DNA from: Saprospiraceae bacterium
GTDB lineage: Bacteria > Bacteroidota > Bacteroidia > Chitinophagales > Saprospiraceae
DNA: 64,000 bases
Assembly (NCBI GenBank): GCA_013214355.1
Contig: JABSSL010000081.1
Location: 1-64,000, forward strand
Reading direction: 5' to 3'
The translations under genes and the position numbers were made by a program. This document shows positions 1 to 7,599 of the stretch, in pieces; position 1 is the first letter of the stretch, and each line of letters opens with the position of its first letter. Below the pieces are notes generated by a model, which worked only from the letters and a program-made list of their open reading frames with translations, ran no database searches and was not told the origin of the DNA.

Positions 1-19
1 TGGGTTAACGAAAATTTTG

Positions 20-63
20 TCTTCCCCGAATTTAGCCTTTTTTGGCTGTTTTCGGGGAATTTT
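20..63. terminator. Nested hairpin, possible terminator
   Basis: Arms at 22-30 and 51-59 pair perfectly over 9 bp, with an inner AGCC/GGCT stem (34-37, 44-47), followed by TTTT on the plus strand. It lies 115 nt beyond the stop of the DUF819 gene. It could end a plus-strand gene left of the window or the DUF819 transcript; the U-tract is better on the plus side. Confidence 0.5.
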
Positions 64-177
64 ATACCCAAATCTAAAGGCCAACTACTTCGTAGTCAGC
101 CTTGTAAATATTTTCAGGGACGCCCTACCTATAAGGTTCTCCTAAAGATTAAGCTCCTGCTATCTTTATCCGCAGTA

Positions 178-1368
178 TCAGCTAATCATGGGTAGTAGCT
201 GTTCCGCTGCCCAAAAACCTAAAAACGTCCCAACAGCATTACCCAATGCGCCTAATAAGACCGCAGGCAATACTAAGTCACTTCGCCCTAAGCTCCGCGC
301 TAATGCCAGCGCACTGGTTCCTCCTCCAACATTGGCTTGAGATACCATAGCTGCCTCCTCTAACCCCATTTTCATGACCCTCGCGGCTGTAAGCGTTATC
401 ACTCCATGAACAAATACCGTAATTAAAGCAAAAACTAGCAGTACACCACCCAATTCTCCCATCCCCCTTAAGGCAGCTAGATCGCAAAAGGCTCCAATCA
501 CTGCTAAAAAGAGATATACAGAAAACATACCCAACATTTGTGGACCTCGTAACTTCTGGGTGACCGGGAATTGAGCAATAATTAAAGCAATTGTAGTAAT
601 AATAATGATGGATGGCACGGGCGTACCGGCTGACTTGGCCCAAGCTGCCAATTCGTTTGACACCAATAGGGCTCCCATCCCTAAGGCCAGTGTAATAGCA
701 AAGTCCATTGGATGAATAGATTCTGTATCCATCTCAATTCCCAAATCTACCTCTTTACTAACTTGTTCCTCGGGCGCTCCTGCTGCCTTTTTCGCTTTCG
801 GCCAAAATCTAGCTAGCATACTTGGAATGGCCAAAGTGATGATCATCCAAATCGTTGTGATGATGTTATCTACTACTACTGAACCTCCATACAACGTTCC
901 TTCTTTGACCATATCATAGTTTAGGGCTAAGGCATTAAAATTCACACTGCCTCCGGTATAGGTCCCCACGAACATTCCACCAACCGCATGGTATAGCTCC
1001 CCGACATTTTCCTGGCCATTAACGGCCCACATACCAAGAACCACACCAAAGGTTGTCCCCAAAGACCCGATCAGAAAAAGGATAATTAAAGGTAATCCAG
1101 CACGCAAGAGTTCTTTTAAATTGACTCGTAGCAACAACCAAAAAATGGAAATGGGAGCTACATAAGCAAAGATCGCTTCGTAAGTAGGTACAGGCCTAGC
1201 CTCCGTAGAACCCGCTGGTAGAATCCCAATATTAGCAATAATGGCCGCAAGTAGAATGACTAATAAGGCTACACCTAAATGTCGCAAAGCAGTTCGTCGA
1301 ACCAACCATTCTGACAAGACAATAATTAAACACAGACCGGAAAGAACATAGAGTGGAGTAGTAAACAT
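178..1368 (-). CDS. DUF819 family integral membrane protein
   Basis: A 396-residue, strongly hydrophobic protein with about ten predicted membrane segments and a charged cytoplasmic loop near residues 190-220 (KAKKAAGAPEEQVSKEVD). The first half carries the glycine-rich stretch GGMFVGTYTGGSVNFNALAL, followed by VVVDNIITTIWM, and the last third has SQANVGGGTSALALARSL; both are typical of DUF819 (YjcL-like) proteins. Family members are presumed inner-membrane transporters, but no substrate is firmly established. ATG at 1366-1368 precedes the first hydrophobic segment directly. The gene stands alone on the minus strand, with a terminator-like hairpin in its upstream leader (1433-1459) that may attenuate it. 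Family assignment is confident; transport function is inference. Confidence 0.85.
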   Translation of the reverse strand: MFTTPLYVLSGLCLIIVLSEWLVRRTALRHLGVALLVILLAAIIANIGILPAGSTEARPVPTYEAIFAYVAPISIFWLLLRVNLKELLRAGLPLIILFLIGSLGTTFGVVLGMWAVNGQENVGELYHAVGGMFVGTYTGGSVNFNALALNYDMVKEGTLYGGSVVVDNIITTIWMIITLAIPSMLARFWPKAKKAAGAPEEQVSKEVDLGIEMDTESIHPMDFAITLALGMGALLVSNELAAWAKSAGTPVPSIIIITTIALIIAQFPVTQKLRGPQMLGMFSVYLFLAVIGAFCDLAALRGMGELGGVLLVFALITVFVHGVITLTAARVMKMGLEEAAMVSQANVGGGTSALALARSLGRSDLVLPAVLLGALGNAVGTFLGFWAAEQLLPMIS

Positions 1369-1928
1369 GGTAATAGATGTAAGGTATGACTTAAAGATAA
1401 GCCCTTACCTCATATTAGCTACCCTCACCATCAAAAAAGCCCAGCGAAAAACGCCAGGCCATTAACATAAACCGCTTAAGAGTCTAAAAAAGGGGAGTCG
1501 CGTTATTTCTTTTTCATTTGGAATGACCTAAACAAAGGGATATCCCTCACTGCTAGGCAGGTGATAAGTGGCGTGACAATAGTTACCGTATAATATGCAG
1601 TATAAAGCCAGGAATATCAGTTGTCACACTACTAAAGTCCATAGTACTTGACAAAGAGAGCCAGAGCTTTCAAACTACGATAACTGATTGTTCTTAGTGC
1701 TTGTCTAGGATATGGAATTAGAAAACTGTAAATAATGGGATCACATGACAGAAAGGGAAATCAGCGGCCAGAAGTGTTGTTCTATTGTTATTACTTGGCC
1801 TTTTTCACAGTTTAAATATACATATTTTTTCTCATACCTAATTAAGGAGTTCATATTTTCTACAAATCGAGTTCTTTTTACGAAATTTAAGAATTGTTTG
1901 AGCAAACTTAATCGCTAAGCTGGCTATC
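1369..1928. other. Gene-free stretch between DUF819 and the tube-protein pair
   Basis: Apart from the hairpin at 1433-1459 and the tiny MKKK ORF, I see no coding region. There is a distant inverted pair GTGACAA (1573-1579) / TTGTCAC (1621-1627). The last 130 nt before 1929 are AT-rich and presumably hold the promoter of the plus-strand pair, but no clean TTTG/TAnnTTTG promoter can be named. Confidence 0.5.
1433..1459 (-). terminator. Terminator-like hairpin in the leader of the DUF819 gene
   Basis: Read on the minus strand, arms 1459-1452 and 1446-1439 form an 8-bp stem (six Watson-Crick pairs plus two G-U pairs) around a TTTTT loop. TTTTTT (1438-1433) follows at once. The hairpin lies 65 nt upstream of the DUF819 start codon, with no minus-strand gene before it other than a possible 4-codon ORF (MKKK, 1517-1503). 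It could be an attenuator or the end of a small RNA. Confidence 0.6.
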
Positions 1929-2312
1929 ATGGCGGAAGAACTACCCAATGTTATAGTAGATTTTGTTTTGGAAAATGATTTGATGTATATCCAAATCAAG
2001 AACTACTCTAGTCACGCTCCCGCTGTGAATGTCCGGACCAATTTTGATCAACCTATCCTAGGTTTCGACGGGAAAAAGGTAATTTCCGAAATAGCAGTTT
2101 TCAGGCATTTAGATTATCTAGCCCCATTGAAGGTCTTTAAGATCTTTACGGCTCCCTTGCAAGCTTTCCTTAAGCGCCTAAAGAGAGATGAAATAGCCAT
2201 CAAGGTGAGCTATGAAGATGATCGCGGCAAGCGATTTGCCAAGGCTATCAGACACAATCTGAGTATCTACAAAGATCTTCCTATCATCAAAAAACGTTGG
2301 GATCATGAGTGA
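1929..2312 (+). CDS. Hypothetical protein, partner of the tube-like protein
   Basis: A 127-residue protein that I do not recognise. It has no signal peptide and no membrane segment. The alternating hydrophobic/polar pattern of the first 60 residues (IVDFVLENDLMYIQIKNYS, then PAVNVRTNFDQPILGF) suggests a beta-sandwich, and the C-terminal half is basic (LKRLKRDE, IIKKRWDHE). Its stop codon lies inside the start of the next gene (ATGAGTGA, 8-nt overlap at 2305-2312), so the two are almost certainly translationally coupled and probably act together. The downstream product is a contractile-tail tube protein, so this one may be an accessory, chaperone or cap; that is inference from coupling only. 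Confidence 0.75.
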   Translation: MAEELPNVIVDFVLENDLMYIQIKNYSSHAPAVNVRTNFDQPILGFDGKKVISEIAVFRHLDYLAPLKVFKIFTAPLQAFLKRLKRDEIAIKVSYEDDRGKRFAKAIRHNLSIYKDLPIIKKRWDHE

Positions 2313-2733
2313 GTTTTTACAAGGTCATCACTTTCAGGTACAATGGGGCGGGGCTAGAATCGGCTTCCAGGAAATCAGCGGACTCCGCGTTAGAGTCGAT
2401 GTAGTAGAAGTACACGATGGAAGCTTTGTGGATGAAAGCCCTATTAAATTGCCAGGTCGAAAACACTTTGGGAACATAACCCTCCGACGGGGTATTGTTA
2501 AAAGAGATAACGAATTCTTCAACTGGTGGAACACCATACAATTTGGAGAGGTGGAACGTCGGGATATCGTAATCAGTTTGCTGAATGAAGAACATATTCC
2601 TACCCTAGTATGGAAAATACGCAATGCTTTTCCCGTAGAAATTGTCTGGTCTGATCTCCGTGCCTCCCAAAGTCAAATCGCTATTGAATCGCTGGAAATC
2701 GCCTGTGAAGGAATCACCGTTAGTAATGAATAG
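2305..2733 (+). CDS. Phage tail tube-like protein (gp19/Pvc1/Afp1 type, TIGR02241-like)
   Basis: 142 residues. The pattern F-x-V-x-W-G-G near the N-terminus, FQEISGLRVRVDVVEV (about 22-37), LPGRKHFGNITLRRGI (about 50-65) and the C-terminal NAFPVEIVWSDL followed by IAIESLEIACEGI match the conserved phage tail region family. That family supplies the inner tube of contractile tails, including extracellular contractile injection systems. Length fits the family (about 140-150). No sheath, baseplate, spike or AAA+ ATPase gene lies nearby, so it is an orphan here. It overlaps the previous gene by 8 nt, and a long palindrome (2743-2786) follows its stop. It may be a relic or a domesticated tube protein, or may act with a system elsewhere in the genome. 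Confidence 0.85.
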   Translation: MSEFLQGHHFQVQWGGARIGFQEISGLRVRVDVVEVHDGSFVDESPIKLPGRKHFGNITLRRGIVKRDNEFFNWWNTIQFGEVERRDIVISLLNEEHIPTLVWKIRNAFPVEIVWSDLRASQSQIAIESLEIACEGITVSNE

Positions 2734-2742
2734 AAACTCAAT

Positions 2743-2786
2743 TGATTTATACTTATTGGCCGTCGACAGCCAATAAGTATAAATCA
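2743..2786. repeat. 44-bp near-perfect palindrome after the tube gene
   Basis: Arms 2743-2760 and 2769-2786 are perfectly complementary over 18 bp. The 8-nt centre holds the palindrome GTCGAC with one C/A mismatch beside it, so the whole 44 bp is almost fully palindromic. There is no U-tract on either side. It starts 10 nt after the tube-gene stop and lies before the start of the next gene, so it may act as a 3' stabilising hairpin, a weak terminator or a cruciform. Confidence 0.85.
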
Positions 2787-2873
2787 GTTCACTGTCAAAA
2801 TTCCTCCCTAAGTAGTTTTCTCGCCGCTAAGCAACAACATTCCCTCTCTTCATTTGTTGCCCTCCCAAAAAAC

Positions 2874-3293
2874 ATGTCAAATTCATCTCCCAAATGGATG
2901 TACAACCTCTTATGGTTTGCTGGCTTATACAACCTCGTTTGGGGTGCATCCGTGATTATTGCTCCAAACCTTTTCTTTGACCTCGCTAGCATGCCTCGCC
3001 CAACTTACCCCATGATCTGGCAATGCGTGGGCATGATCGTAGGAGTTTATGGCGTAGGATATATCGCCGCAGCCTACGCTCCAGCCCGACATTGGCCTAT
3101 CGTCTTAGTCGGTTTCTTAGGTAAAATCTTTGGTCCAATCGGCTTTGCGTGGTATCTCGTTCAAGGGGCTTTCCCTGTAAAGTTCGGGATGCTGATCATT
3201 TTCAATGACTTAATCTGGTGGTTACCTTTTGGCTTGATACTTCTTCACGCCTACCGAAGTAAAGAGATGCGATTTAAATTGGTTAGCGATTAA
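2874..3293 (+). CDS. Small four-helix membrane protein
   Basis: 139 residues from the ATG at 2874. An upstream extension to 2742 would run through the palindrome and encode a low-complexity polar stretch, so it is rejected. Four hydrophobic segments are visible (about residues 9-30, 46-67, 72-93 and 105-125), with short loops and a basic end (YRSKEMRFKLVSD). The start WMYNLLWFAGLYNLVWGA and the repeated aromatic/glycine pattern are shared with small uncharacterised inner-membrane proteins common in Bacteroidota. I cannot name a function. It may be co-transcribed with the tube pair (about 140-nt gap), but the palindrome between them argues for separate units. Confidence 0.75.
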   Translation: MSNSSPKWMYNLLWFAGLYNLVWGASVIIAPNLFFDLASMPRPTYPMIWQCVGMIVGVYGVGYIAAAYAPARHWPIVLVGFLGKIFGPIGFAWYLVQGAFPVKFGMLIIFNDLIWWLPFGLILLHAYRSKEMRFKLVSD

Positions 3294-3299
3294 TTTGCC

Positions 3300-3327
3300 A
3301 GGGCCTAGGCCAAGATTGCCAGGCCCT
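3300..3327 (+). terminator. Possible weak terminator
   Basis: AGGGCCT (3300-3306) and AGGCCCT (3321-3327) form a 7-bp stem just after the stop of the small membrane protein, followed by CATTATT. The U-tract is poor. Confidence 0.35.
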
Positions 3328-3410
3328 CATTATTGGTTGGAGTAGCTCAGGAATTGAAGTAACTTAGGGAACATCTAATTCGTTCTCTAGAATCCATCAA
3401 TTTCCTGGCT

Positions 3411-6317
3411 ATGAAAACTAAAACTATTCTAAGCGCTTCGCAACTTACCTTCACTTTTTTACTCGGCTTCTTATGTCTCAGTTTATCGGCGCAGACCTTG
3501 CCTGACTTTGGGGTTAAATTGGAGAAGGGGGATGTGTTCTACTTAGACTATGAAGTAAGTAGATTGCATGAATTAATAGCTCCCTATAAGACTACAAAAC
3601 CTTACAAGCTGGACACGCATTCTGTGGTTAGGAGAATTATTAGGATCGAGGTGCTGGAGGAGTTTATGAATCAGGAATATTTGCTTACACTCACTTCTGA
3701 AAGAGGGGCATCAGCATTCAACTTAGGCCTTAAAATGGGGATACATGATGATACATATCCCGACGAAGTGAAACTAAAGAGCTCTACCGATAATACCCAA
3801 CAATTCTCATTTGGGACCATTATTGCCCCTCCTGCACACGATGGAACTAGGCGGATTCCTCCCACTCAATTCTCTCATCTAAAAGTGGATGCCAATTTAT
3901 CGGTACTTAAAGTCTACCAAAATAAAGAAGATGCTCGGCTAGATAAAGGGAAAGCTCCTTCTCACCCCCTCCACCTCTGGTTAGATTTTGACCTTATCGG
4001 TATCTGGCCCCCATTGGACCTAGAACCTTATCTAACTCCGATCTGGAGGGAGACAGTCCCCTTACTAGAACACTCAACTGAGTACCATAGGCACTATACC
4101 GCTCCTTATATTGATGATATGGCTGTGGATAAGGAATCAGGTTGGCTACATTTCGCTCAGATGAAAGATAAAAAAGGGGTTCGCTCGGCCTTAACTATTC
4201 TAAAGACCATAAAAGGATGGAAAGGGGAAAAACGTAGACGCACCCTTGTTCATGGCTATGCGATGACAACTAAGGGCGTAATTCGGAAAGAAAACCTAAC
4301 AGAACTGGTCCCTTTTTATTTTGATAAGGGTCGAGAGAATCTCACTGTTGATACCAATGGATACTTCAGATGGGAGACCTATCTGGACGAACCTGCTTAC
4401 TTTAGTCTTAGAAACCTTAAGGGCGAGAGCAATAGAAAAGTCTATGGGTATGTTCAACCCGGAGATGAATTATACATAGAGGCTGACTTCAACAAGCTCA
4501 AGCATCTGATCTTCAAAGGAAAAAATGAGGAAGCAAATCGATTCTTAAATGAGAATGAAGGTCTGCCTTTACCAGGCCTGAAAGAGTGGTTGGGTCAGAT
4601 CATAATTCCAATCAATAGGTGGTCGCGGAGGGAAGTCAACGAATCAGTAAAGACTGCCAGGAGGAAAAGCTTAGCCCGTCTTAAACAACACAAAAGCAAT
4701 CTTGACCCTAGGTTTTATCAAGATGAATATTGGCGCCTAACCTATTCCATTGCCCGGTTTATCAAACCTTCAACCGAAGAAGGTGTGATCATCCCAGACG
4801 AACAATTTCTTCCCATTATAAATTTCCAGGCAGAACACCTTCCTGTCTTCTGGGCCAATATCGAAGCCTATGCTAAGCACCAGGTTGAGCAGCATTATCC
4901 CTATGGATTTTTAGGATCCCACTTAACCTTTCACGAAAGATATAATACTTCAAAACTTTTCCTGGCAGGCTTTGCTAAGCACATCGTTATGTATCACGCA
5001 CTACGAGAGGCACTATATCATAGAAAAACTTCCCACGAAGAAGTCGCTTTTATGAAGAATGAATTTCTGAACCTATGTCAGGATGACAATTTAACAAGCA
5101 AAATTCGTCTCCTAATTAAACAGCTTAACCAGACCAGACCTGGTAAATATTTTCAGAACTTTCAGCTTTTCGATGGTAATGGAAATGAACTCGAAATGAA
5201 GGACTTCAAAGGAAAAAAGGTAGTACTCGAACCTGCTTTCAATTCCATTGTAGGGCGTGGTCCCAGAAATTATCAACAACTCCAAGAAAAGTACCCAGAT
5301 ATTCATTTTGTCTGCCTAGAATTATCAGGGTATCCCGAGTTTTTCCAATCACTAGATGATATCCGTCCACTAAATTCTACTTCTGACAATTCTCAATACT
5401 ACTTATCCAATCCCCAAGAACTAGAGAGAGCTTACCGGTTTTTCGCTTTAGATCCATTTCATCCTTATTCCCATTATCCACGTTTTTTCTTCCTTGATGA
5501 AAAAGGCAAGATCACAGAACAAGAGTACGCAACTCTTGAAGATAACCTGGCAGCATTTGCGCAACTTCCATCGGTAATTGTACCCTTCTGGAAAAATCCT
5601 GCCTGGAAAGCAGCAATAGCATTGAGTTTACTTTTCGGAATACTAAGCTGGCTAATTGTTCGATTCTTGGGTAGAATACGTGAAAAAAATCTAGAAAAGC
5701 AACGCCAAATGGTAGAAATGGAGCTCAATTCTATCCGCTCCCAACTAAATCCCCACTTCGTCTATAACACTATGAGTTCTATTCAAAACTTGATTCTCTC
5801 CGATCGATCTCAACAAGCCAGCCAATACCTAGCCGAACTAGCTGGTCTAATGCGCGCCGTCCTCAATCAAACCAAGAAGGGAATTATTTCCTTAGAAGAG
5901 GAACTATCCACCATTCGGCAATACTGCAAATTGGAAGCCCTGCGGAAGTCCTTTGCCTGGAATATTAAAGTGGACAAGTCGGTAGACCTACACAATACCG
6001 ATATCCCAGCTCTATTATTACAGCCCTACGTGGAGAATGCCATCATTCACGGCCTAAGAGGAAATGAAGTAGACGGAAAAATAGATCTAACAATTAGTCA
6101 AAAGCATGGCTCACTGGATATCGTAATCCAAGATAATGGCGTTGGTATTGCCGAAAACCTACATCGTTCTATGGGCGGAAATCAACTGGGGCTACACCTA
6201 AACCGCAAACGCTTGGAATTGCTTTATGGGAAACTCGCTAAAGTCATTATCCAAGATCTCAATCAACTCAAAAAAGGAAAAAAAGGAACCCAGGTATCCA
6301 TTAACATCCCAATCTAA
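3411..6317 (+). CDS. LytS-type sensor histidine kinase with a TlpA-like (degenerate thioredoxin) sensor region
   Basis: 968 residues. A signal peptide (1-27, ending LSLSAQ) is followed by a long extracytoplasmic part. This includes a DUF4369-like beta domain (about 300-385, DTNGYFRWETYL) and a thioredoxin-fold domain (about 578-720, starting FQNFQLFDGNGNELEMKDF). The thioredoxin domain lacks the active-site CxxC: the expected position reads EPAFNSIVGRG. One membrane helix (about 733-755) leads into a short coiled region. The His_kinase domain has QLNPHF with the phospho-acceptor His782, the N-box LLQPYVENAIIHG and the ATP-binding DNGVGI. Kinases of this type normally pair with LytTR regulators, and one is encoded at 8563. 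Thioredoxin-like proteins as sensor domains of such kinases are unusual; the signal (redox, ligand or protein contact) is unknown. Confidence 0.9.
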   Translation: MKTKTILSASQLTFTFLLGFLCLSLSAQTLPDFGVKLEKGDVFYLDYEVSRLHELIAPYKTTKPYKLDTHSVVRRIIRIEVLEEFMNQEYLLTLTSERGASAFNLGLKMGIHDDTYPDEVKLKSSTDNTQQFSFGTIIAPPAHDGTRRIPPTQFSHLKVDANLSVLKVYQNKEDARLDKGKAPSHPLHLWLDFDLIGIWPPLDLEPYLTPIWRETVPLLEHSTEYHRHYTAPYIDDMAVDKESGWLHFAQMKDKKGVRSALTILKTIKGWKGEKRRRTLVHGYAMTTKGVIRKENLTELVPFYFDKGRENLTVDTNGYFRWETYLDEPAYFSLRNLKGESNRKVYGYVQPGDELYIEADFNKLKHLIFKGKNEEANRFLNENEGLPLPGLKEWLGQIIIPINRWSRREVNESVKTARRKSLARLKQHKSNLDPRFYQDEYWRLTYSIARFIKPSTEEGVIIPDEQFLPIINFQAEHLPVFWANIEAYAKHQVEQHYPYGFLGSHLTFHERYNTSKLFLAGFAKHIVMYHALREALYHRKTSHEEVAFMKNEFLNLCQDDNLTSKIRLLIKQLNQTRPGKYFQNFQLFDGNGNELEMKDFKGKKVVLEPAFNSIVGRGPRNYQQLQEKYPDIHFVCLELSGYPEFFQSLDDIRPLNSTSDNSQYYLSNPQELERAYRFFALDPFHPYSHYPRFFFLDEKGKITEQEYATLEDNLAAFAQLPSVIVPFWKNPAWKAAIALSLLFGILSWLIVRFLGRIREKNLEKQRQMVEMELNSIRSQLNPHFVYNTMSSIQNLILSDRSQQASQYLAELAGLMRAVLNQTKKGIISLEEELSTIRQYCKLEALRKSFAWNIKVDKSVDLHNTDIPALLLQPYVENAIIHGLRGNEVDGKIDLTISQKHGSLDIVIQDNGVGIAENLHRSMGGNQLGLHLNRKRLELLYGKLAKVIIQDLNQLKKGKKGTQVSINIPI

Positions 6318-6408
6318 GGTAGAAGATTGTCCAAAGCTTGAAATGAATTAAAGATCCCTTAAAAAAACCTAACAAAAGGGACTTTTCTCGCACCATAACC
6401 CCATTTGC

Positions 6409-7503
6409 ATGTTCGAATACACCCTGAAAGGAATCGTTAGTAACGGAAATGGACTTTCACTAGCTCTATACTATTCGGATCAAAACTTGGATGATAGAAC
6501 CACCGTGAAAATTCAAAATGGTGAGTTTACTTTCCAGGGAAGCTGTGATTATATGAAGGAGCTATACATCAGATTTGAAAAGAATATTGATAAACGCTCA
6601 GGATATCACAGAACACTAGTTCATACGGAACCAGGTGTTATTACCATTAGGTTTGATGTAACTGGCGATCCTAGTTCTTACAGGTTTTCTAATTTTGAGG
6701 TACTGACTGGCCCAGACAACATCTTTCGTCGGCAATTTTTCAAAGAATACGAAAAAGCCTTAGGGGATAGACCTTTGTGGATAGTTTCTGAAGCTAGCCA
6801 GATGGAATACATGCGTAAATATGTTTACCCTGGTCCAAGATCTAGGGTTTTGAAACTCTATGAGCAATACTTTGCGGAAGACATCTCAGCGGTTCATCTA
6901 TATCTACTAAAATCAATCACGGATCAAACACAGGGTCCAGGATATTTCAAGGGCGAGCATTTGCCGATGAAAGAAATAGAGATCATTAGAAATCTATTCT
7001 CCAAAATAGATCCCAATTTATCTCCTGGCTTAGATTATCGCAGAGTGAAGGCAGCGGTGGAGCAGCTTGGCCATGCTAGCCCAGCAATCAACTTTGTGGA
7101 TGACACTATACTGTCCATCGATGACCAGGAAATACAGTTATCGAAACTTGTCCAAGAAAACAAGCTTACAGTCCTCGTTTTCTGGCATACAGGCTGTGGC
7201 CCTTGTAGAGCCTTTCACAAAGAAATCAATAAGCAATATCTAGAGCTGAAAGCGGTCGGAATAGGATTCATCAGCCTAAATGTGGACGATTCAAAAATAC
7301 TATGGGAGAAATCCTCTGAAGAGGATGCTATTACTTGGCCAAACCTATACATTGGCTGGGCATCTGAGTTACTCACTAAATATCGCATCAATCGCTTTCC
7401 TTCTAGAAGAGTCTATGACAGAAACTTGGCGTTTGTCTCAATGGATGTTCAAACTAAGACAAACTGGTGGACTACTCTAAAGAAGAAAACAACCGACCAG
7501 TAG
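6409..7503 (+). CDS. DUF4369/thioredoxin-fold (TlpA-like) protein without signal peptide
   Basis: 364 residues. The N-terminal 120 residues look like DUF4369 (F-x-L-x-G start, then beta strands, with FRRQFFKEYEKAL after it). A helical linker follows, and the C-terminal 130 residues form an AhpC/TSA-thioredoxin domain with the redox motif CGPC (HTGCGPCRAF) and the RFPS segment at the cis-proline position. Proteins of this build are normally exported to the periplasm as disulfide reductases. Here the only in-frame start encodes MFEYTLKG directly, and no leader can be read in any frame of the 90 nt after the kinase stop. It lies between the thioredoxin-sensor kinase and the CarboxypepD_reg gene on the same strand. 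Function as a thiol-disulfide oxidoreductase is likely; cellular location is uncertain. Confidence 0.8.
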   Translation: MFEYTLKGIVSNGNGLSLALYYSDQNLDDRTTVKIQNGEFTFQGSCDYMKELYIRFEKNIDKRSGYHRTLVHTEPGVITIRFDVTGDPSSYRFSNFEVLTGPDNIFRRQFFKEYEKALGDRPLWIVSEASQMEYMRKYVYPGPRSRVLKLYEQYFAEDISAVHLYLLKSITDQTQGPGYFKGEHLPMKEIEIIRNLFSKIDPNLSPGLDYRRVKAAVEQLGHASPAINFVDDTILSIDDQEIQLSKLVQENKLTVLVFWHTGCGPCRAFHKEINKQYLELKAVGIGFISLNVDDSKILWEKSSEEDAITWPNLYIGWASELLTKYRINRFPSRRVYDRNLAFVSMDVQTKTNWWTTLKKKTTDQ

Positions 7504-7599
7504 CAACAGAAAAAGCAGGATGGTGGAGATTGACAGGGAGTGGAGTTTTATCGATATTAGTATTTTCTAGCAGTTTTCGGTAAGCACAAATTACTAGTA

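Noticed and set aside
1571-1627. GTGACAA/TTGTCAC pair resembling a CRP/FNR-type site, with GTGTGACAATAG recurring at 9313
   Set aside because: Arms are 41 bp apart, far from the spacing of known sites, and a 12-mer match in 64 kb is expected by chance.
2742-2873. N-terminal 44-codon extension of the small membrane protein
   Set aside because: It would be encoded by the palindrome and a polar low-complexity stretch. ATG 2874 gives the normal start before the first membrane helix.
6318-6408. Possible frameshift that removed a signal peptide from the thioredoxin gene
   Set aside because: No hydrophobic leader can be read in any of the three frames of this stretch, so a simple frameshift does not explain the missing signal.
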